From Crotalaria pallida (taxonomy: Eukaryota > Streptophyta > Magnoliopsida > Fabales > Fabaceae): 64,000 nt of DNA. Numbering within the stretch: position 1 is the stretch's first letter; each line of letters opens with the position of its first letter. The stretch lies in contig CM075656.1 in the NCBI GenBank assembly GCA_037953625.1, positions 76,527,001 through 76,591,000 on the forward strand. Reading direction: 5' to 3'. The notes beneath the pieces are model-generated. The model worked only from the letters and a program-made list of their open reading frames with translations. It ran no database searches and had not been told where the DNA came from. Shown piece after piece: positions 54,272 to 64,000 of the stretch. A program made the translations under genes and the position numbers.

Positions 54272-57200
54272 ATGAACATCTTCTCCAAGAAACCCACCTC
54301 CAAAGGTTCTTCTTCTTTTTCTTCTTTTCTTTTTTTGACCCTTTTCTCAGCTTATTAGTTTTCATGTTTTTTGGTATTCAGTTCTGATCATTGTTCAGTT
54401 AATTTTGACGTTTGGTTTGGTCTTCCTATTGAAATTTGAAACCCCATGTTGGATTTTGGTTAAAAATTTCTTCTTTTTTTTTTTTTTTAAATGTTCCATG
54501 ATTTTTTATTTTCATGCAGAGGCTCTTAGAGAGAGTAAACGAGAAATGGCAACTGCTACTAGAGGCAAGTCTTGTTTTTTGTTTCTTACTTCTAGGCATG
54601 GCAAAAAAAACCAGAATCGCGGGCACCCGCCCGAACCCGATCCGCCATTAGCGGAGAAAAACCGTTCTAATCGGGTATCGGGGCGGGGGCGGGGAAAACC
54701 GCTTTTTCAATCACGGGGCGGGGGCGGGTGTGGTAATTATACTATCCGCCCCGCACCCGACCCCGAAACCGACCCGCTCACACTATATATGCATATTATA
54801 TTATATATTATATATAATTTATAATAATAGTAATAAAAAAAATATTAAAAATAATGTTTTGACTCTTAATAAAAATCACTTGTGAAAAATACTCTTTTAA
54901 AAAAGCTGTTTTTAAAAGAAAAAGTTGGTATATTATAAAAGAAAAGGTCTTTTAGAAAAGTTGTTTTTAAAAGAAAAGCGGGGGCGGGTACGGTGCGGTT
55001 TTACCCGACCCCCGACGGGGGCGGGGGCGGGTGGACTTTTATGATACCCGGAGGGGGACCGGGGCGGGGGCAATTTTTTGAGATGGGGGCGGGTGTGGGA
55101 AGTGCATAATCCGCCCCCGCCCCGCCCCGTTGCCATGCCTACTTACTTCTATGCATTGTTCAATTATGGTTTAGCTTTAAATCCAATTACCATAATCTCT
55201 TTTCAAAGGGCCCTATTTTGTTTAGGCTTGAAAAAGTGATTCAATAAAAAAGTGATTGTAATAAAAGTGATTTCTTGACATAATCACTTTTAACATAATT
55301 GAAGTGGTCGAGTGAACTAATCAGCACAGCACAAGCAATCAAGCATAGGTGATTCTCATAAAATGAAATAAAAACTTAAAATTTCACATTTAACAGAAGA
55401 AGCCACAAATGTGATTTCGCATAAAATAAACTGAATTTCAGTATTTTTGCAGCTTCTGCTTTGTTGTAAAAATGTAACGAAATAAATGCGCACGTGTTAG
55501 AAGTAATTTTTATCAAAATGATCACTTTTTTAGTGAAAAAGCATAAATAAACATGCCAAAAGTGTTGGATCACACTTTACATCACTCTGCCCAAACACTA
55601 TCTTGACATTAGAGGAAATAACATAAACATGGAGGGTTACTTTCAAATCCATCTCACCTTGGAATTTCGTGTGGTTATGATTCATTCTTTCTCGTCTCGA
55701 AAAGTTAGAGGTGTGCCATGTCCGTGTATCTATTAATTTGCAATTTTGCATTATACTTTTGTTTCTTATGTGCTGATACAATACAGGTATAGAGAGGGAA
55801 ATTGGAGCATTACAATTGGAAGTATGTTAAAAATTTTCTTATGAGTGATTGTCCTCTTCCTGAGCTTTATCTTAGTTTTATATCTAACATATATTCTTGT
55901 ATTATCAGGAAAAGAAGCTTGTTGCCGAGATAAAGAGAACCGCTAAGACTGGAAATGAGGTGTGATATGCATTTGCCCATAGGTTTCTTTTCTACTGGTT
56001 ATTATGCAGACATGCTTGAGAAGTTGCTAACACTTTTTTTGAGCACCTCAGAATGATCATTTTTAAAGCCTAAACAAATGGACTGTTAATCAATTGTTGA
56101 TATGATGGAGTTTAAAACTATGTATTTTCTTTACTTTGTGCATTTTTAGGCTGCAACTAAAGTTCTAGCACGCCAATTGGTCAGGCTTAGGCAACAAATT
56201 GCTAATCTGCAAGGTAGTCGAGCTCAGATGAGAGGCATCGCAACTCACACACAGGTAGATTGTTGAAATCTTTGTTTTTATGATGACCTTCTTTATAATT
56301 GTTTTTTAATAGGTAGATGCTTTATGCTCTTAGCTGTGTTTTTCATTTCATGCAGGCAATGCATGCGCATTCTTCTGTTGCTGTTGGCATGAAAGGTGCC
56401 AGTAATGCAATGGCAGCTATGAATAAGGTAGCCTCTTCAATCTTATATTTTGAAATTTGAATATATTCCATGTCCATACAGAATATATTCGTTCCTATAT
56501 GTTAGATTGAGCCATGATAGCAACATTTTGTTTGCTTTCATTCATAAAAAGATAGTAAAGCTTTGTTTTTTTGTTTTATTTTACAATGTTCTGTTGATTT
56601 TGAGACATCGTATTTGAGTGCGTGAATGCATTTTAGCTTGATGTTTGTTCGTTAAAAAGTGCTGAGTCCAAAAAGTAGTTATGATAATAGCAGTTCTTCT
56701 AATTTCCCGAGTTCAACAAAACAAAGACATTTCATCGGAGTAAATCAAAAAGATTTCTACCCCATTATTAATCTTTTCCCTTATGCTAAATTTGTCTATT
56801 CATTTGCAGCAAATGGCACCTGAAAAGCAAGCAAAAATTATGCGGGATTTCCAGAAACAAACAGCACAGATGGATATGACAGTAAGCTGATGCATTGGTT
56901 TTTTTAGTTTTTTTTTTAAAAAATAATAATTAGGCGAAAACAGAAAACCTTTGTTTTTGTTTCCACGGCTTTTGGACTTCGATGATATATAATTTTAATT
57001 TATGTGCAGACTGAAATGATGTCAGATGCCATAGATGATGCCTTAGATGATGATGAAGCTGAAGAGGAGACTGATGAGCTGACAAATCAGGTACTCCTTT
57101 AATTACCTTCTTTTGTTGTAAAAATTTCAAAAAAAATATATGGTGCAATGTTTTCAGGGTTTTTTACTTGATTATTTTCTCAAATAATTAAAGACCTCTA

Positions 57201-58413
57201 CTGTGTTTAAAATGGTAAATTATTTCACATGAAGCACTTCTATAAGAAGAACACTTCCTATATCTTACATCACAATCCCTAAGGATTACGGGTGCTTGGA
57301 GTCATAGGTCCAAATTTGGATCCTAACTTCAGCAATAACATCTTTAGGGAAAACCAGAATCAACCACAACAACAACCATGAACGAAGCCTTAAAGGTGGA
57401 GTCAGCTACATATATCAATCGCCATTGAGCTAATCCATCATCTAGTGGAAGATAATTAGGTGCTACGCAGTGGAAACGCTTAGGATTCCCTCATAGCCCC
57501 CGAATTTAAAATATAGAATAAAAACAAGAGAAGGGAATGGCCTATTTGCCATCTTGTTTCATTCTCAAGACTTGTAACTACTTTAGAAAATTTGAATACT
57601 TGATGATTTCTTGTGCCTTGGTTTTCAAGTTTTAGGAGAAATGGTTTCTGGTTCACAAAGAGTGATGTCTCTAGAAAGGCTGAAGTTCAAGATTTTAGTG
57701 GTTGTAGATTACATTAGCTTTGGATATTACGAAAAAGAAAACTAATTGCCATTTTTTTTTCAGGTCCTTGATGAAATCGGCGTAGATGTTGCCTCACAGG
57801 TAAGAATCAGCTGTTATTAATATCAGCACAGCAATGCTATATGTCATAATCCTTTTGCTAAAGCTAAATTGTGTTGTATTTGAACTCTTTGGCAGTTAGC
57901 AGCAGCTCCCAAGGGGAGAGTCAAAACAAAGAACACTGAAAATGCCAGCAGGTATTATTATCATTACTGATTTTTCCTATCCTCGGGATGCATTTTTGAT
58001 AAATAGCTTAATCAAGGGTTTTTCAATAAACTATTTAATCTAAAAGTAGCTTATTTTCATAAGTTTCTCTGTCAATGTTATTGAAGTAAACTTGAAAGAG
58101 CTTATAAGAATGCCATAAGATAATTTCATAATCTATTTATAAGTGCAAATAATCTCTCTGTAAGCTCTTCTAAACGTCCCCTCAGTATGAAAAGGAGGAA
58201 GTTAAGAGAAAGGAAGATATGAAATTCATGATGACTTATAAAGTCATGAAGAATTTGTTGTGACTCCTTTTGTGTTTCTGCATGATCATGTTATATCTTG
58301 TTTAGCTATTTTCTTTATTTATCAAGTTTTGTTTAATCTTGGAAATTTGATGCCATTGCAGCTCGGGCATCGACGATCTTGAGAAGCGTTTGGCAGCTCT
58401 TAGAAACCCATAA
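54272..58413 (+). CDS. VPS2: ESCRT-III subunit VPS2 (VPS2.2/VPS2.3 type), 11 exons, 212 aa
   Basis: Charged multivesicular body protein of the SNF7 family. It assembles in ESCRT-III on endosomes for membrane-protein sorting and intralumenal vesicle scission. Exons: 54272-54305, 54520-54564, 55787-55821, 55909-55959, 56150-56254, 56356-56427, 56810-56881, 57010-57090, 57764-57799, 57896-57951, 58362-58413. Phases sum to 212 codons plus TAA. The basic N-terminal alpha-1/alpha-2 region (MNIFSKKPTSKEALRESKRE, QLVRLRQQIANLQGSRAQMR) is followed by acidic DDALDDDEAEEETDE. A C-terminal MIT-interacting motif (DDLEKRLAALRNP) recruits the VPS4 ATPase. Length is typical. Exon 2 uses a GC donor (AGAG|GCAAGT) with an AG acceptor, needed to keep frame. 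That intron carries a GC-rich transposon. Assignment is secure; the 2.2 versus 2.3 paralogue is not resolved. Confidence 0.95.
54594..55141. mobile_element. GC-rich TIR element in VPS2 intron 2
   Basis: TAGGCATGGCAAAAAAAACC on the left, CCCCGTTGCCATGCCTA on the right: inverted ends of a ~548 bp element. Subterminal GGGGCGGGGGCGGG arrays face an AT-rich centre, the layout also seen in the hAT element at 36358. A TSD of ACTTCT-like bases on each side is possible but imperfect. Confidence 0.7.
57340..57430. repeat. Decayed plant retroposon tail in VPS2 intron 8
   Basis: ACCACAACAACAACCATGAA, then GAAGCCTTAAAGGTGGAGTC, resembles the CAACAACAAAGCC..CCCACTAGG repeat at 17415. Confidence 0.4.
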
Positions 58414-59578
58414 ATTTTTTGCAGAAGATTATGTGATTCTTGAACTCAAAGTTACAAACTGGAATTCCTTTAAGAACTCTTGGGATTTCAGAAGTTTAGC
58501 ACGTATATACACGGATATACCTCTATGTATGATCTACTAAATTTTCAAGTGGGTTTTAGTTGTAAGCCTTGATGGACAATTTACTTGTGTAGTTGTTTTT
58601 GGGTGCAAGGCATCCATAATAGTAGAAATTCAGAGTGATCTTTTGGTAAACGAGATAGATTTGTTGAATATTTGGAAGTGAAATGTTTTACACCAGTTAA
58701 TTGCTTATGCAGACCTTATGTTTAATTAAGACTTGGTTTTTTTAAAAAAAATTATTGAGAGAATCTTTTGTGGCAAAATGCAACCATCATAAGCTTCTAG
58801 AATAATAGTGAGTTTGAATAATCTACAACAAGATATAACTTCAAATTGTGTTACCATGGTATCAAAACAAACTAAAATACCACTGCAAGTCTATAAATAT
58901 TCAATTCTTGACTTTCTTTATTGGGGTAAATGGCATTTGACTGAACTTTTTATTATAGCAGTAGAAATGTTTTACTGACTGCTAGTCTAGCAGTGCTAGA
59001 TTTAACTTATTTGAAATACTCATTCACTAGTAAAAGAAAAAGAAATGAAAAACCAATTTCACAAAATAAAGAAATGCATTGACGATCTCATACTACCCTT
59101 GTGGTTAGTTTGAGACCAAATTCTAGCTTGGCAACAAATTCCACTCTCGTAAGAGGGGCAAAATGTTGATATTAATAATAAAAATAAAGACACTGGTGGT
59201 TTTCATTCTAAAGAAACAAGAATAAGTGCATCATAAACTAAAATTCTAGTTTCACTTTTTTAAGATATAGAAGACATGTTTTTCTATTGAAAATTTAAAT
59301 AAGAAAAAGAAGCCTGGTTGAGTTCTCTGGAGCATGTTTTAGGGGCATGTTACAGCAGCTGAGAAATCTTCTGGGGGCAGAAAAAAGTCCACCTTGGTAA
59401 AGAAAATGATATCAGGAAGCGAAGTTGATTATAACCTCATGGTAATTCAGATTTACATGAACATGATCCCTTAATGCTTGAGATCACTTTTGAGCAGAAG
59501 CTGATTTGGCACTTTTCGGTGCATGAAATTTTAGGAAAATGTCTTTTTGAAAAAGTGAAACTGCATTATGCTTTCGGT
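58414..59578. other. Convergent 3' regions of VPS2 and the kinase gene
   Basis: No additional gene seen. An 85-codon plus-strand frame at 59474-59731 is the antisense shadow of the kinase last exon. Confidence 0.6.
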
Positions 59579-63805
<4,227 letters not shown>

Positions 63806-64000
63806 CTTCAATGAGGAACCAAATTGGATTACTCAAAAGGAAGCAACTCAACCATTGACACTTTTTCAGTCTTAATTACTTAATTTAACTTTGAGAACTT
63901 AGTTTGAGACTAATGGTTTTGATTTCATTAACAGAAGATTATCGGCACCAAAAGGTTATCCTCCTGATTAAAGAAAATGGAACAAATATAAAAGATATTA
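63806..64000 (-). other. Intron of the kinase gene at the right edge
   Basis: No N-lobe exon (glycine-rich loop or VAIK lysine) is encoded before the window ends. Confidence 0.7.

Overview
The window is plant nuclear DNA. It is AT-rich, with multi-exon genes using plant-type GT-AG introns and a very high load of small non-autonomous transposons. The phytochelatin synthase, ROP-interactive CRIB, TMM/PII-2-like LRR, ESCRT-III VPS2 and casein kinase 1-like genes, with the repeat types, suggest a dicot and most probably a legume. Lotus japonicus, where a small phytochelatin synthase family has been described, is a plausible source. The species is inference.

Layout. Positions 1-14,100 hold no intact gene. 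They contain a degenerate coding remnant at the left edge, a possible LTR-like promoter region, one short complete Helitron plus a further Helitron end, two inverted copies of a ~0.6 kb retroposon, and a dense field of Stowaway-like MITEs. From 14.1 to 25.7 kb lie two tandem, same-strand (minus) phytochelatin synthase genes of 499 and 501 codons. Their eight-exon structures and intron phases are identical and the catalytic Cys/His/Asp is intact in both. A third, orphan first exon of the same family lies upstream at 31.4 kb. From 26 to 38 kb is a transposon-rich stretch: two ~1 kb TIR elements with GC-rich interiors, a SINE split by a hAT element with both target-site duplications preserved, a GTACC-rich element and foldbacks.

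From 39.3 to 43.2 kb a CRIB/ROP-effector gene (plus) converges on an intronless LRR receptor-like protein gene (minus). From 43.7 to 54 kb is another repeat field. Its main items are a 2.6 kb Helitron carrying fragments of a soluble inorganic pyrophosphatase gene and a short-chain dehydrogenase gene, and a nearly perfect ~190 bp inverted repeat. From 54.3 to 58.4 kb is an 11-exon ESCRT-III VPS2 gene (plus). From 59.6 kb to the right edge is the 3' part of a casein kinase 1-like gene (minus), whose N-lobe exons lie outside the window.

Functionally the genes are unrelated neighbours: metal/thiol detoxification (PCS pair), ROP GTPase signalling (RIC), cell-surface LRR perception, endosomal sorting (VPS2) and Ser/Thr phosphorylation (CKL). 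The unusual content is the repeat biology and the evolution of the PCS cluster. I found no tRNA or rRNA gene and no CRISPR array.
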